DNA of 64,000 nucleotides from Streptomyces venezuelae ATCC 10712 (GCF_008639165.1 NZ_CP029197.1:7506001-7570000), one strand, 5' to 3'; shown: positions 24,513 to 33,619, counted from the stretch's first letter. The notes: a model not told the origin generated them from the sequence alone. A program made the numbers and translations.

Positions 24513-26174
24513 ATGAACGGCACCACCACCACCCCCGCCCCCGCCGACCTCCTCCTCACCGGCGCCCGGATCCACACCGTCGACCCCGCGCTCCCCGAAG
24601 CCGAGGCCCTCGCCGTCCGGGACGGCCGCATCGTCTGGATCGGCGTCGACGCCGATGCCGGAGCCTGGGCGGGCCCCGGCACCCGCGTCATCGACGCTCA
24701 CGGACGCCTCGTCCTCCCCGGCTTCGTCGACGCCCACAACCACGTCCGGCTCGGCTCCGACGACGCCTGCGTCCAGCTCGCGGGCGCCCGCACCCTCGAC
24801 GAGATCCACGCCCGCGTCCGCGCCTGGCACACCGCGCACCCCGACGCCGACTGGATCGAGGCCGAGGCCTTCGACTACTCCGCCGTCCCCGGCGGGCGGA
24901 TGCCCACCGCCGCCGACCTCGACCCGGCCACCGGCGACACCCCCGCCCTCGTCCTCAGCTACGACGTGCACACCGCCTGGCTCAACACCGCCGCCCTCCG
25001 GCGGCTCGGCGTCGACCGCGACCACACCGACCTCCCCTTCGGGCGGGCCGTCACCGACCCGGCCACCGGGGAACCCACCGGCTTCGTCAAGGACTTCGCC
25101 GTCAAGGGCCTCTCCCGGGACGGCCACCGCGCCCTGCGCGAGCTCGGCCTGCCGTGGGCCTCGCCGGACCGGCAGTACGGCCGCCTCGCCAAGAGCCTCG
25201 ACGACGCCATCGGCTTCGGCATCACCACCGTCGTCGAACCCCAGAACTCCCTCGACGACCTCGCCCTCTTCCGGCGCGCCCGCGGCGAGGGCCGGCTGCG
25301 CTCCCGGATCGTCGCCGCGCTCTTCCATCCGCGCAGCACGACCGAGGCCGACCTGGACGAGTTCGAGGCGGCGGCGAAGGAGTTCGCGGACGACCGGCTG
25401 CGCGTCGGCCCGCTCAAGCTGTACATCGACGACGTCGTGGAACCCCGTACCGCCGCCCTCCTGGAACCGTACGCCGGCTGCTCCCACCACCGCGGCGACA
25501 CCTTCTACCCGCCGGAGGAGTTCGCCGAGCTGCTCACCCGCCTCGACGCGCGCGGCTTCCAGTGCTTCGTCCACGCCACCGGCGACCGGGGCATCCGCAC
25601 CGTCCTCGACGCCGTCGAGCGGGCCCGCGCCGCCAACGGCCCCCGCGACGCACGCCACCAGGTCGTCCACGTCGAGTGCCTCGACCCCGCCGACACCCCG
25701 CGCTTCGCCGCCCTCGGCGTCGTCGCCTGCATGCAGCCCCGGCACGCCGCACCCGACATCGCGGGCCCGGGCCAGGACTGGGCGGAGAACGTCGGCCCCG
25801 AGCGCTGGCACAAGGCCTGGCCGCTGCGCAGCCTGCGGGCGGCCGGCGCGGTGCTCGCCCTCTCCAGTGACTGGAACGTCGCCGAGATGGACCCCATGGT
25901 CGGCATCCACGCCGCCGTCACGCGCCGCGCGCCGGGCGGCGGGGAGGCCTGGACGGCGGGCGAGACGATCGACGTCGCCGCCGCCGTCGAGGGCTACACG
26001 ATGGGCTCGGCGTACGCCAACTTCCTGGAGCACGAGCGGGGTTCGCTCACCGTGGGCAAGCTGGCCGACTTCGTCGTCCTCTCCCGCGACATCCTGCGCG
26101 TCGACCCGGAGGAGATCCCGGGCACGGTGGCGGAGACGGTCGTGGTGGGCGGCGAGGTCGTGGTGGAGCGCTGA
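24513..26174 (+). CDS. YtcJ-type metal-dependent amidohydrolase
   Basis: A 553-residue amidohydrolase. The metal-binding HxH is His75-Asn-His77 in GFVDAHNHVRLG; later ligands are in CFVHATGDRGIRTVLDA, a histidine near HVECLDP, and the aspartate of LSSDWNVAEMDP. A conserved-looking C-terminal LTVGKLADFVVLSRDIL closes the beta sandwich. YtcJ-like enzymes hydrolyse amides or cyclic ureas; the exact reaction varies. Being downstream of an NCS1 permease under a TetR dyad suggests it acts on the imported compound. A distant relative in the window is at 54.9 kb. Confidence 0.85.
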   Translation: MNGTTTTPAPADLLLTGARIHTVDPALPEAEALAVRDGRIVWIGVDADAGAWAGPGTRVIDAHGRLVLPGFVDAHNHVRLGSDDACVQLAGARTLDEIHARVRAWHTAHPDADWIEAEAFDYSAVPGGRMPTAADLDPATGDTPALVLSYDVHTAWLNTAALRRLGVDRDHTDLPFGRAVTDPATGEPTGFVKDFAVKGLSRDGHRALRELGLPWASPDRQYGRLAKSLDDAIGFGITTVVEPQNSLDDLALFRRARGEGRLRSRIVAALFHPRSTTEADLDEFEAAAKEFADDRLRVGPLKLYIDDVVEPRTAALLEPYAGCSHHRGDTFYPPEEFAELLTRLDARGFQCFVHATGDRGIRTVLDAVERARAANGPRDARHQVVHVECLDPADTPRFAALGVVACMQPRHAAPDIAGPGQDWAENVGPERWHKAWPLRSLRAAGAVLALSSDWNVAEMDPMVGIHAAVTRRAPGGGEAWTAGETIDVAAAVEGYTMGSAYANFLEHERGSLTVGKLADFVVLSRDILRVDPEEIPGTVAETVVVGGEVVVER

Positions 26175-26201
26175 GCGCCCACCGCTCGCGGCACCCGGAC
26201 C

Positions 26202-26229
26202 GCGGCCCGCCCCGAGGGGGACGGGCCGC
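26202..26229. terminator. Hairpin terminator
   Basis: GCGGCCCG and CGGGCCGC arms (26202-26209, 26222-26229) with an inner CCCC/GGGG stem lie between the convergent amidohydrolase and DUF305 genes. Confidence 0.55.
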
Positions 26230-26309
26230 CGTGCGGGCGGACAGGCGGAGCCGCTCGGAGCGGGATCGGACGCGGATCGGGGCCGCGCCAGAGCCGGGAT
26301 CGGACCGGG

Positions 26310-26975
26310 TCAGAGCCGGTCGAGGATCTTCTTCAGGGCGGCGACCTCGGCGGACTGGGTCCGCACGACGTCGTCGGCGAGCGCCTTCGCCGTGGCGTTG
26401 CGGCCGTTGTTCCGCTCGTCCTTCGCCATCGCGACGGCTCCGTCGTGGTGGGCGATCATCAGCTCGGCGAACTTGCGGTCGAAGGCCCTGCCCTTGAGCC
26501 CGGCCAGGTCCTTCATGTCCTGCTCGGACATCATCCCGGCCATGCCGTGACCGCCGGAGCCGTGGCCGGCGGACTCGGGCCTGCCCCAGCCCTTGAGCCA
26601 GGCCTTCATCTTCTGGATCTCCGGGTCCTGGGCCCGCTCGATCGCGGCCACCAGCTTCCTGACCTCGGGGTCCTCGGCGCGACCGGCGGCGAGCCCGGCC
26701 ATCTCCAGGGCCTGCTCGTGGTGCGGGATCATCATCTGGGCGAACATGACGTCGGCGTCGTTGAAGTCGCCGGACGCGGGCGCGCCGGACGAGGACGGGC
26801 CCGACGGGGTCGCGGACGGGGCGGCGGTGGACACGGTCGCCGAGGCCGACGTGCCGCTGTGGTCCATTCCGCTCGCGCCGTCGTCGCTGCCACAGGCGGT
26901 GAGCAGGAGGCCGGTCGCGGTGGCGGCGCCGGCGAGGGCGAACTTCCTGGCGGTGCGGCGGGTGAAGGAACGCAT
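26310..26975 (-). CDS. DUF305 family lipoprotein
   Basis: A 221-residue secreted lipoprotein: signal MRSFTRRTARKFALAGAATA, lipobox LLTAC, a Ser/Thr/Pro-rich linker, then a duplicated four-helix domain carrying the DUF305 motifs MMIPHHEQALEMA and LMIAHHDGAVAMA. The His-His pairs and the Met/His-rich loop between (HGSGGHGMAGMM) suggest metal binding; CopM-like DUF305 proteins bind copper. The ATG at 26975 follows GAGGTGTC. It is 92 bp downstream of the DUF6153-like gene on the same strand, and a CsoR-like operator precedes both, so a role in copper handling outside the membrane is likely. Confidence 0.88.
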   Translation of the reverse strand: MRSFTRRTARKFALAGAATATGLLLTACGSDDGASGMDHSGTSASATVSTAAPSATPSGPSSSGAPASGDFNDADVMFAQMMIPHHEQALEMAGLAAGRAEDPEVRKLVAAIERAQDPEIQKMKAWLKGWGRPESAGHGSGGHGMAGMMSEQDMKDLAGLKGRAFDRKFAELMIAHHDGAVAMAKDERNNGRNATAKALADDVVRTQSAEVAALKKILDRL

Positions 26976-27067
26976 GGGTGACACCTCGTGTGCTGTCGTA
27001 CGGAAGAGATCGGGCGTACGGACGTCGTGCGGGCAGCGCGGGGCGCCCGCGGTGACGGGGGTACGGC

Positions 27068-27490
27068 CTAGATCCGCAGTACGGACAGCTGGGTGAGGTC
27101 GGGGGGCCGGGGCGGCGGTGCGTGCGGCCCGAGCGCGGGGGTGAGCCGCGTGAGCAGAAGGGTGAGCCAGTCGGGGCGGCGGCCGAGCGCGGCCCGGACG
27201 AGGCAGGTGAGCAGCCAGCCGCTGAGCACGGCCACGCACAGGGTGGTCATGTCCATCCCCGGCCCCGGATCGTGCCGGGCGTCGGACCCCGCACCGCCCT
27301 CGGGGGCGGCCTCGTGGTGGGACGCGGCTGCGTGGGCGGAGGCCGGGGAGGTCCCCGTATCCCCGCCGGACCCTTCGGGGTGGCCGACGGCGTGCATCAG
27401 GAACACGCCGAGCGCGAGCACGACGACGAGCAGAAGACGCGCCAGGGCGCCTTCCGCTCGTCTGCGGCGTTCCGCTGGGTGTGTTCGCAC
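27068..27490 (-). CDS. DUF6153-like small membrane protein
   Basis: A 140-residue protein with a basic start (VRTHPAERRRRAEG), one hydrophobic segment at about 18-34 (ARLLLVVVLALGVFLMHAVG), a His-rich extracytoplasmic loop (HAVGHPEG, HAAASHHEAAPE, DARHDPGPGMDM) and a second segment around TTLCVAVLSGWLLTCLV. The His/Met content is typical of copper-associated DUF6153 proteins of Streptomyces. GTG start with AGGAGG nine bases before it. First gene of the operon with the DUF305 lipoprotein and directly under the CsoR-like box. Confidence 0.75.
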   Translation of the reverse strand: MRTHPAERRRRAEGALARLLLVVVLALGVFLMHAVGHPEGSGGDTGTSPASAHAAASHHEAAPEGGAGSDARHDPGPGMDMTTLCVAVLSGWLLTCLVRAALGRRPDWLTLLLTRLTPALGPHAPPPRPPDLTQLSVLRI

Positions 27491-27516
27491 GGCCTAGGAC
27501 CTCCTGGCCGGCGAAT

Positions 27517-27533
27517 ATACCGTACGGGGGTAT
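27517..27533. promoter_or_regulatory. CsoR-like copper operator
   Basis: ATACC-N7-GGTAT at 27517-27533, with C/G-rich spacer (CCCCCGT on the minus strand), fits the inverted repeat recognised by the copper sensor CsoR in Streptomyces. It is about 27 bp upstream of the DUF6153-like start, between that gene and the TPR gene. Confidence 0.65.
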
Positions 27534-27543
27534 CAGGGCGGCG

Positions 27544-27891
27544 TCAGGACGCGGGCGTCTCGCCCGACATCGCGGCGGCCATCCGCAGGTGCGGCGCGGC
27601 CTCGTCCGTGCGCCCCAGCCGCTCCAGGGTGCGGCCGAGCATCAGCCGGGCGTAGTGCTCGACCGGGTCGCGGTCCAGGATCGCCCGCAGCTCGGTCTCG
27701 GCCCGGGAGAGCTGGGCGGAGTGGTAGTACGCCCGCGCCAGCAGGAGCCGCTGGGCCGTCTGCTCCGGGTGCTCGGCGACCAGGCCGCGCAGGATGCGCA
27801 CGGCGGTGCCGTACTCCTTCGCGTCGAAGAAGAGCTGGGCGCGGTCCCAGCGTTCGCCGGCCGTTCCGAACTCGTAGTACGTGTCGCTCAC
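27544..27891 (-). CDS. Tetratricopeptide repeat protein
   Basis: A 115-residue soluble helical protein with about three TPR units: residues 14-40 (WDRAQLFFDAKEYGTAVRIL), 45-73 (EQTAQRLLLARAYYHSAQLS) and 79-107 (DPVEHYARLMLGRTLERLGR). It would serve as a small protein-binding adaptor. The start is the GTG at 27891 with a GGCGGG-type site. It ends just 10 bp before the CsoR box, so it may not share the copper operon promoter. Confidence 0.75.
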   Translation of the reverse strand: MSDTYYEFGTAGERWDRAQLFFDAKEYGTAVRILRGLVAEHPEQTAQRLLLARAYYHSAQLSRAETELRAILDRDPVEHYARLMLGRTLERLGRTDEAAPHLRMAAAMSGETPAS

Positions 27892-28010
27892 TTGCCCGCC
27901 CTTTCCAGAGGCCCGGATCTGCCACCCTGTGAGGTGGTCGACCAGGTCAACAAGCGCAGATGGTTGAACATTCCACTACAGCCTTCTCTCCGGACAGGAA
28001 CAGGTTGAGC

Positions 28011-28976
28011 ATGAGCAATCTTGATCGCCAGGCCACGGTGACGGTGTGCGGCGGCCGCGGCTTCGTCGTCGCCGAGCCGGTGCGGGAACTCCTCAGCCCC
28101 CGGCACGTCCAGCTCGGAGAGTCGACCGAGGTCCGCCGACTGCTCCCCAACCTGGGCCGCCGCATGGTCGGCGCCTGGGCCTTCGTCGACCACTACGGCC
28201 CCGACGACATCGCCGACGAGCCCGGCATGCAGGTACCTCCCCACCCGCACATGGGGCTCCAGACCGTCAGCTGGCTCCACGAGGGCGAGGTCCTGCACCG
28301 CGACTCCACCGGCAGCCTCCAGACCATCAGGCCCCGCGAACTCGGCCTCATGACCTCGGGCCGGGCCATCTCCCACTCGGAGGAGAGCCCCCGGCCGCAC
28401 GCCCGCCTCCTGCACGGCGCGCAGCTCTGGGTCGCCCTGCCCGACGCCCACCGCCACGTGGAGCCGCACTTCCAGCACCACGCCGAGCTGCCCCGGGTCA
28501 CCGCCCCCGGCCTGACCGCCACGGTGATCCTCGGCGCCCTCGACGGCGCCGCCTCGCCCGGCACCACGTACACCCCGCTCGTCGGCGCCGACCTCGCCCT
28601 CGCGGCCGGCACCGAGACGCGCCTGCCGCTGGACCCCGACTTCGAGTACGCCGTCCTCGCCATGTCCGGCGAGGCCCACGTCGACGGCGTCCCCGTCCTG
28701 CCCGGCTCCATGCTCTACCTCGGCTGCGGCCGCACCGAACTCCCCCTCCGCGCCGCCTCCGACGCCGGCCTGATGCTCCTCGGCGGCGAGCCCTTCGAGG
28801 AGGAGATCGTCATGTGGTGGAACTTCGTGGGCCGCACGGACGAGGAGATCCGCGCGGCGCGCGAGCAGTGGATGACGTCCGACCGCTTCGGCGAGGTCAA
28901 GGGCTACGACGGCGACCGCCTGGACGCCCCGGAGGTGCCGGCGACCCCGCTGAAGGCGCGGGGGCGAGTGCGCTGA
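28011..28976 (+). CDS. Pirin family bicupin protein
   Basis: A 321-residue pirin. The N-terminal cupin holds the iron ligands of the family: PHPHMGLQTVSWL, a following H-R-D-S and the E of the EE/S-x-E segment (SHSEESP). The C-terminal cupin (PLDPDFEYAVLAMSGEAHVDG) is less conserved, as normal. Pirins act as Fe-dependent quercetinase-like enzymes or regulators; which applies is unknown. ATG 28011 is behind AGGTTGAG; another ATG at 27960 lacks such a site. It is divergent from the TPR gene. Confidence 0.82.
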   Translation: MSNLDRQATVTVCGGRGFVVAEPVRELLSPRHVQLGESTEVRRLLPNLGRRMVGAWAFVDHYGPDDIADEPGMQVPPHPHMGLQTVSWLHEGEVLHRDSTGSLQTIRPRELGLMTSGRAISHSEESPRPHARLLHGAQLWVALPDAHRHVEPHFQHHAELPRVTAPGLTATVILGALDGAASPGTTYTPLVGADLALAAGTETRLPLDPDFEYAVLAMSGEAHVDGVPVLPGSMLYLGCGRTELPLRAASDAGLMLLGGEPFEEEIVMWWNFVGRTDEEIRAAREQWMTSDRFGEVKGYDGDRLDAPEVPATPLKARGRVR

Positions 28977-29531
28977 CCTGGGTAAACGTGTGACCTGGCG
29001 GGCCTGAACACGCCACGCGCCCACCATGACTGGGCCCCCGATCCGCTGCCGGCCCCTTGGGTGCGGGGCGGGGGTCCATGGGATTCGCGAGGGAGCTTCT
29101 CTGTGTGGAATGTGGGGTCCAGCACGGCTTCAGCGCCGGTGACGGCACCGGCGCAAGTCCGCCGCTTCGCTTCGTCGTCGTATGTGCCCTCTCCGCCACG
29201 ACGTGATCGCGCAACTTCCGCCGACCCGCGCTACGCCCAGCTCCCGCCAGGGGGCATTGAGGAGCCGCTTGGCGCTGGAGCGCCGGCCGCAGGTGGCCCG
29301 CGTGGCGCGCCGACACACTGCAGTCACCCTGAAGAGGTGGGGACGCGTTCGACCACACGCGTGCAGGCAGTGCCGGGATGCCGGGCTCAGGAAGATCAGG
29401 CGTGGCGGGGGTCCGCCTAGAGCTCCGCCACCCCCGTGTGACTTAACCGGATCCGTCATTCTCTAGACAACGTTGTCATAGCTCGGCAGAGTGGTGCTCG
29501 CAGTTCAGACGGTTCTGGAGAGGTTGGGCGG
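28977..29531. other. Gene-free interval before the mannan locus
   Basis: No supported gene in these 555 bases: short open frames on both strands lack ribosome-binding sites and family features. The right end holds the operator pair listed separately; I see no RNA gene or transposon end in the rest. Confidence 0.6.
29442..29477. promoter_or_regulatory. Operator pair before the ROK-manA operon
   Basis: TTAACCGGATCC (29444-29455) matches 9 of 12 bases of the TTAACCGGTTAA site seen elsewhere in the locus, with the left half perfect. GACAACGTTGTC (29466-29477) is a perfect 12-bp palindrome identical to the one before the third mannanase gene. Both are within 90 bp of the ROK start. Confidence 0.65.
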
Positions 29532-30506
29532 ATGGTGTACGGAGCGCTGGACATCGGTGGTACGAAGATCGCCGGGGCGCTGATCGACGCCGAGGGGCGC
29601 GTGGTGGCGAGGGTGCAGCGGCCGACGCCCGCGCGCGAGTCGGCCCGGGCGATGATGGCGGCGGTGACCTCGGTGGTGGACGAGCTCTCGGCCCGTCCCG
29701 AGTGGGGTGCGCTGTCGTGCTTGGGGATCGGGAGTGCCGGTCCTGTGGACACTTTCGCGGGCACGGTGAGCCCGGTGAACATCCCGGCCTGGCGCTCCTT
29801 CCCCCTGGTGGAGCGGGTGCGGAGCCATCCCGCCGTTCCGGCGGGCATCGAGCCGGTGCTGGTCGGTGACGCGGTCGCGATGGCGGCGGCGGAGCACTGG
29901 ATCGGTGCGGCAAAGGACGCGGCGAACGCCCTGTGCATGGTCGTCTCGACCGGGGTCGGCGGAGGCTTGATCCTGGGGGGATCCCTCCATGCGGGGACGA
30001 CGGGGAATGCCGGCCACATCGGGCACATCACCGTTGACCAGAACGGCCCGTTGTGCCCGTGCGGCGCCCGGGGATGCGTCGAGCGCTACGCCAGCGGTAC
30101 GGCGATCGCCGCACACGCGCTGGAATCGGGCTGGACGCCCCCGCCGGGCCTTCCCGCCACCGCCCGCGAGGTCGAGGTCTCGGCCCGGGAGGGCGACCCG
30201 AGGGCGCTCGCCGCGTTCGACCGGGCCGGCCGCGCCCTGGCCGCCGCCATCGCGGCGACGGCCGCACTCGTCGAACTCGACCTGGTGGTCGTGGGAGGCG
30301 GTGTCTCTCAGGCGGGCGACGTGTTGTTCGGGCCGCTGCGGCACCACCTGAGGTCGTTCGCGGTCCTCGACTTCACGCGCGACCTTCCGGTCGTGACCGC
30401 CGGTCTGGCTCTCGACTCCGGATTGATCGGCGCGGCCGCCGCCGGCGTCGCGGCCTCTGGGCTGTCCCGTGCCGGCGCGGGTGCGACCGGCCTGACGGCC
30501 AACTGA
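29532..30506 (+). CDS. ROK-family sugar kinase
   Basis: A 324-residue ROK kinase. The N-terminal ATP site is ALDIGGTKIAGALID (residues 5-19). The catalytic aspartate is in VGDAVAMAAAEHW (Asp113). The ROK zinc/sugar motif follows H161-IGHITVD with Cys175, Cys177 and Cys182 in CPCGARGCVE, so the family signature is complete and no DNA-binding domain is present. It phosphorylates a hexose; in this locus mannose (or glucose) is the likely substrate, since manA follows. The ATG at 29532 lies inside TTGGGCGG, a weak site. Controlled by two operator types. Confidence 0.88.
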   Translation: MVYGALDIGGTKIAGALIDAEGRVVARVQRPTPARESARAMMAAVTSVVDELSARPEWGALSCLGIGSAGPVDTFAGTVSPVNIPAWRSFPLVERVRSHPAVPAGIEPVLVGDAVAMAAAEHWIGAAKDAANALCMVVSTGVGGGLILGGSLHAGTTGNAGHIGHITVDQNGPLCPCGARGCVERYASGTAIAAHALESGWTPPPGLPATAREVEVSAREGDPRALAAFDRAGRALAAAIAATAALVELDLVVVGGGVSQAGDVLFGPLRHHLRSFAVLDFTRDLPVVTAGLALDSGLIGAAAAGVAASGLSRAGAGATGLTAN

Positions 30507-30625
30507 CCCCTGACCCTGCACCGGACATGGGCGGGGCCACTGTGCCCGCGCACGAGCGCCGATAGCCCCCACGACGCGTGGCGCCCTGCCCTCACCTCAC
30601 CCGTAAAGCACTCCAGGAAATGGTC

Positions 30626-31807
30626 ATGGATCTCCTCCACAACACCGTTCAGCCCTACGACTGGGGCTCCCGCACGCTGCTGCCGGAGCTCATGGGGGTG
30701 CCGCCCACCGGGGCGCCCCAGGCCGAGCTCTGGATGGGTGCCCATCCGGCGGCGCCCTCCCGAGTGCTCAGGGATGGAGTCCCGGTCCCGCTGGACCGCC
30801 TCATCGCCGAGGATCCGGAGCGCGAGCTCGGCGCGGTCACCGTGCGCCGGTTCGGGCCCCGGCTCCCGTTCCTGCTCAAGCTCCTGGCCGCCGAGGCGCC
30901 GCTCTCCGTCCAGGTCCACCCGGACCTCGCCCAGGCCCAGGCCGGCTTCGCGCGGGAGAACGCGCTGGGTGTGCCCCTGGACGCGCCCGATCGCAACTAC
31001 CGCGACGACCAGCACAAGCCCGAGATGATCGTCGCCCTCACCCCCTTTCGGGGGCTGTGCGGTTTCCGGAGCCCGGCGGACACCGCCGACCTGCTCGACT
31101 CCCTGAAGGTCCCGGAACTGCGGCCGTACATCGAGACCCTGCGAGTCGTTCCCGAGCGGCAGGCGCTCGCGGAGGTGTTCCGGGCCTTCCTCCGACCGCC
31201 GGCGGGTTTGCTTGACGCCGTGGCCCAGGGGCTGGCGGCCGCAGCGGGAGAAGCCCCCGTCACTGCTTACGACCGCATTGCACGTGCTCACCCCGGAGAC
31301 CCTGGACTTCTGTCCGCGCTGATGCTCCGGTACGTCGAACTGAGCCCGGGCGAGGCGCTGTTCATCGGAGCCGGAGTCCCGCACGCGTACCTCTCCGGAC
31401 TGGGAGTGGAGATCATGGCGAGCTCCGACAACGTCCTGAGGTGCGGACTCACCTCGAAGTACGTCGATGCGGAGGAACTGACCCGGGTCGTCCGCTTCGA
31501 CGAGCCCCCCGCCCGCGTCCTGGTCCCTCGGAAGCAGGGGGACGAGGATGCGTATCCGGCGCCCGTGGACGACTTCCGCCTGTCGCGGTACCGCCTGCGC
31601 GCCGGGGAGCCGCGCCGGCGTGTGACGCTGGACGCCCCACAGATCCTTCTCTGCGCCAGCGGGACCACCACCGTCTTCTCGTCGGGGGACAGCTGTGTCA
31701 TCGACCCAGGGCAGGCCGTGTACGTGCCCGCGGGCACCGAGGCCGGCCTGGAGGGGACCGGTACGGTATTCCGCGCCACGACGGGCACCGCCCAACGCGT
31801 TGGTTGA
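30626..31807 (+). CDS. manA: Mannose-6-phosphate isomerase, class I
   Basis: A 393-residue type I phosphomannose isomerase that interconverts mannose-6-P and fructose-6-P. Zinc-site segments are present: QVHPD (residues 96-100), HKPEMIVAL, and GVPHAYLSGLGVEIMASSDN containing the conserved histidine and catalytic loop, with GLTSKYVDAEEL behind it. The C-terminal cupin half is normal in length. ATG 30626 is preferred over 30620 and 30578; AGGA lies nine bases before it. It follows the ROK kinase by about 120 bp, so hexose released from mannan can pass kinase then isomerase into glycolysis. Confidence 0.92.
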   Translation: MDLLHNTVQPYDWGSRTLLPELMGVPPTGAPQAELWMGAHPAAPSRVLRDGVPVPLDRLIAEDPERELGAVTVRRFGPRLPFLLKLLAAEAPLSVQVHPDLAQAQAGFARENALGVPLDAPDRNYRDDQHKPEMIVALTPFRGLCGFRSPADTADLLDSLKVPELRPYIETLRVVPERQALAEVFRAFLRPPAGLLDAVAQGLAAAAGEAPVTAYDRIARAHPGDPGLLSALMLRYVELSPGEALFIGAGVPHAYLSGLGVEIMASSDNVLRCGLTSKYVDAEELTRVVRFDEPPARVLVPRKQGDEDAYPAPVDDFRLSRYRLRAGEPRRRVTLDAPQILLCASGTTTVFSSGDSCVIDPGQAVYVPAGTEAGLEGTGTVFRATTGTAQRVG

Positions 31808-31833
31808 TCACTGGGCTTCAACAAAACCGGGAC

Positions 31834-31850
31834 TAAACTTAACCGGTTAT
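31834..31850. promoter_or_regulatory. TTAACCGGTTAA-type operator overlapping a -10
   Basis: TTAACCGGTTAT at 31839-31850 matches 11 of 12 bases of the site at 41939. TAAACT at 31834-31839 is a plausible -10 immediately beside it; no good -35 is seen. The remaining 340-bp spacer before the mannanase (31808-32147) holds no gene. Confidence 0.6.
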
Positions 31851-32147
31851 GTTTCGGCTATTGTTATCGGCCATCACGACCTCTAGCCTCAACTCGGCCG
31901 CCAGGAACCGGCAGGAGAAATCGCCGATAAGAAGGCGACGACCTGAACCGCACCTGCGGTTGATCCCCACTGCCCGGAACCGAGCCGCAGCACCCTCCGG
32001 GCAGTGGGGGACGGACGGCGGCGGCCTGCCCACTACCCGTGGGCCCGCCCGGGGCGACCGGCCCCGATCGGCCGCGATCTCACTCCATGTCAGGCACCGC
32101 CGCGCCCGATCTTCCCCTGAAGGCGCGGTTCGAGTTGGGAGCACCAC

Positions 32148-33455
32148 ATGAACAGGACACGGGTCCTCTCGGCGGCGACGCTGCTCGCCCTCGTCGCCAC
32201 GCTCGCCTCGGTCCCCGTCACCGCCCAGGCCGCCGAGCGGTCCGACGGCTTCCGCGTCGAGGACGGACGGCTCGTCGACGCCACCGGCAAGGACTTCGTC
32301 CTCCGCGGCGTCAACCACGCCCACACCTGGTACACCGACCGCACCGGGCAGTCCCTCGCCGACATCAAGGCTCTGGGTGCCAACTCCGTGCGGGTGGTCC
32401 TTTCCACCGGCACCCGCTGGACCAGGAACGACGCCTCCGACGTCGCGGCCGTCGTCGCGCAGTGCAAGGCCAACCGGCTCGTCTGCGTCCTGGAGGCGCA
32501 CGACACCACCGGATACGGAGAGCAGAGCGATGCGGCCTCCCTCTCCGAGGCCGTCGACTACTGGCTGGAGGTGGCGAGCGCACTGAAGGGCCAGGAGAAG
32601 TACGTCATCGTCAACCTCGGCAACGAGCCCCACGGCAACGCCGGTTACAGCGCCTGGACGCAGGACACCAAGGACGCCATCGGCCGGCTGCGCGCGGCCG
32701 GCTTCGACCACACGCTGATGGCCGACGCGCCCAACTGGGGTCAGGACTGGTCGAACACCATGCGCGAGAACGCCCCCGCCGTCTTCGCGGCCGACCCCGA
32801 CCGCAACACCGTCTTCTCGATCCACATGTACGGCGTGTACGACACCGCCGCCGAGGTCGAGGACTACCTCGGCAGCTTCGTCGACCGCGGTCTTCCGATC
32901 GTGGTCGGCGAGTTCGGCTACGACCACTCCGACGGGAACCCCGACGAGGACGCCATCATGGCCACCGCCCGACGGCTGGACCTCGGCTATATGGGCTGGT
33001 CCTGGAGCGGCAACGGCGGCGGCGTCGAATACCTCGACCTCGCCACCGGCTTCGACGCCGAGCAGCTCACCCCCTGGGGCGAGCGCCTCTTCCAGGGCCC
33101 CGACGGCATCCAGCAGACCTCGAAGGAGGCCGGTGTCTACCGCCGAGGCTGCTCCGTCGCCTACCGGCTGGACGACTGGGGCACCGGCTTCAACGCGGAC
33201 ATCACCGTCCGCAACACTGGCGAACAGCCCCTCAAGAGCTGGAAGCTCGATTTCGAACTCCCGGCCGGCACCACGGTGAACTCCTCCTGGAACGCCTCCG
33301 TCACCCAGACCGGCCGACAGGTGCGTGCCACCAACGAGTCCTGGACCGCGTCCGTTCCGGTCGGTGGGGCCGTGAGCTTCGGCGTCAACGTCGCGGGCCC
33401 CGGCGCCGTGCCCGCCTCCTTCAGCCTTGACGGCGTCCCCTGCGCCAAGAGCTGA
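32148..33455 (+). CDS. Secreted endo-1,4-beta-mannanase, GH5 with CBM2
   Basis: A 435-residue secreted enzyme: signal peptide (MNRTRVLSAATLLALVATLA, cut near AQA-AE), a GH5 catalytic domain (about 34-320) and a C-terminal CBM2 (about 333-433, bounded by Cys residues in RRGCSVAY and DGVPCAKS). The acid/base is Glu160 in NLGNEPHGN and the nucleophile Glu255 in VVGEFGYDH. GVNHAHTWYTD and SWSGNGGGVEYLD are typical of bacterial mannanases of the GH5_8 kind. It cuts mannan backbones outside the cell. GGGAG precedes the ATG. The promoter carries a TTAACCGGTTA operator. Closest relative in the window is the third mannanase at 46-47 kb. Confidence 0.93.
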   Translation: MNRTRVLSAATLLALVATLASVPVTAQAAERSDGFRVEDGRLVDATGKDFVLRGVNHAHTWYTDRTGQSLADIKALGANSVRVVLSTGTRWTRNDASDVAAVVAQCKANRLVCVLEAHDTTGYGEQSDAASLSEAVDYWLEVASALKGQEKYVIVNLGNEPHGNAGYSAWTQDTKDAIGRLRAAGFDHTLMADAPNWGQDWSNTMRENAPAVFAADPDRNTVFSIHMYGVYDTAAEVEDYLGSFVDRGLPIVVGEFGYDHSDGNPDEDAIMATARRLDLGYMGWSWSGNGGGVEYLDLATGFDAEQLTPWGERLFQGPDGIQQTSKEAGVYRRGCSVAYRLDDWGTGFNADITVRNTGEQPLKSWKLDFELPAGTTVNSSWNASVTQTGRQVRATNESWTASVPVGGAVSFGVNVAGPGAVPASFSLDGVPCAKS

Positions 33456-33487
33456 CCCCCGTACCGCACCCGCCGCACCGGGTGCGA

Positions 33488-33534
33488 GAGGAGCGGGCTC
33501 CGTGGGCACGTCCCTGCCCCGGAGCCCGCTCCTC
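33488..33534 (+). terminator. 15-bp-arm terminator of the first mannanase gene
   Basis: GAGGAGCGGGCTCCG at 33488-33502 pairs perfectly with 33520-33534 and is followed by GTTTGCTT, a T-rich run for this genome. Confidence 0.75.
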
Positions 33535-33569
33535 GTTTGCTTCCGCCTTCCCCACCGGGCTGGCGGAAG

Positions 33570-33609
33570 GCGTTGAGGGGCTGCCCCTGGAGAGGCAGCC
33601 CCTCAACGC
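33570..33609 (-). terminator. 16-bp-arm terminator of the LacI gene
   Basis: GCGTTGAGGGGCTGCC at 33570-33585 pairs perfectly with 33594-33609 around an 8-nt loop, ten bases after the LacI stop on the minus strand. With the previous hairpin it separates the convergent genes. Confidence 0.75.
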
Positions 33610-33619
33610 TGTTTCTGGC

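Noticed and set aside
22967..24691. Long Gly/Asp/Glu-rich minus-strand frame across the permease gene
   Set aside because: It is the antisense shadow of the NCS1 permease, with unrealistic composition and no start signal.
29061..29466. Short overlapping frames on both strands in the spacer before the ROK kinase
   Set aside because: No ribosome-binding sites, no recognisable motifs and mixed codon bias; treated as non-coding.
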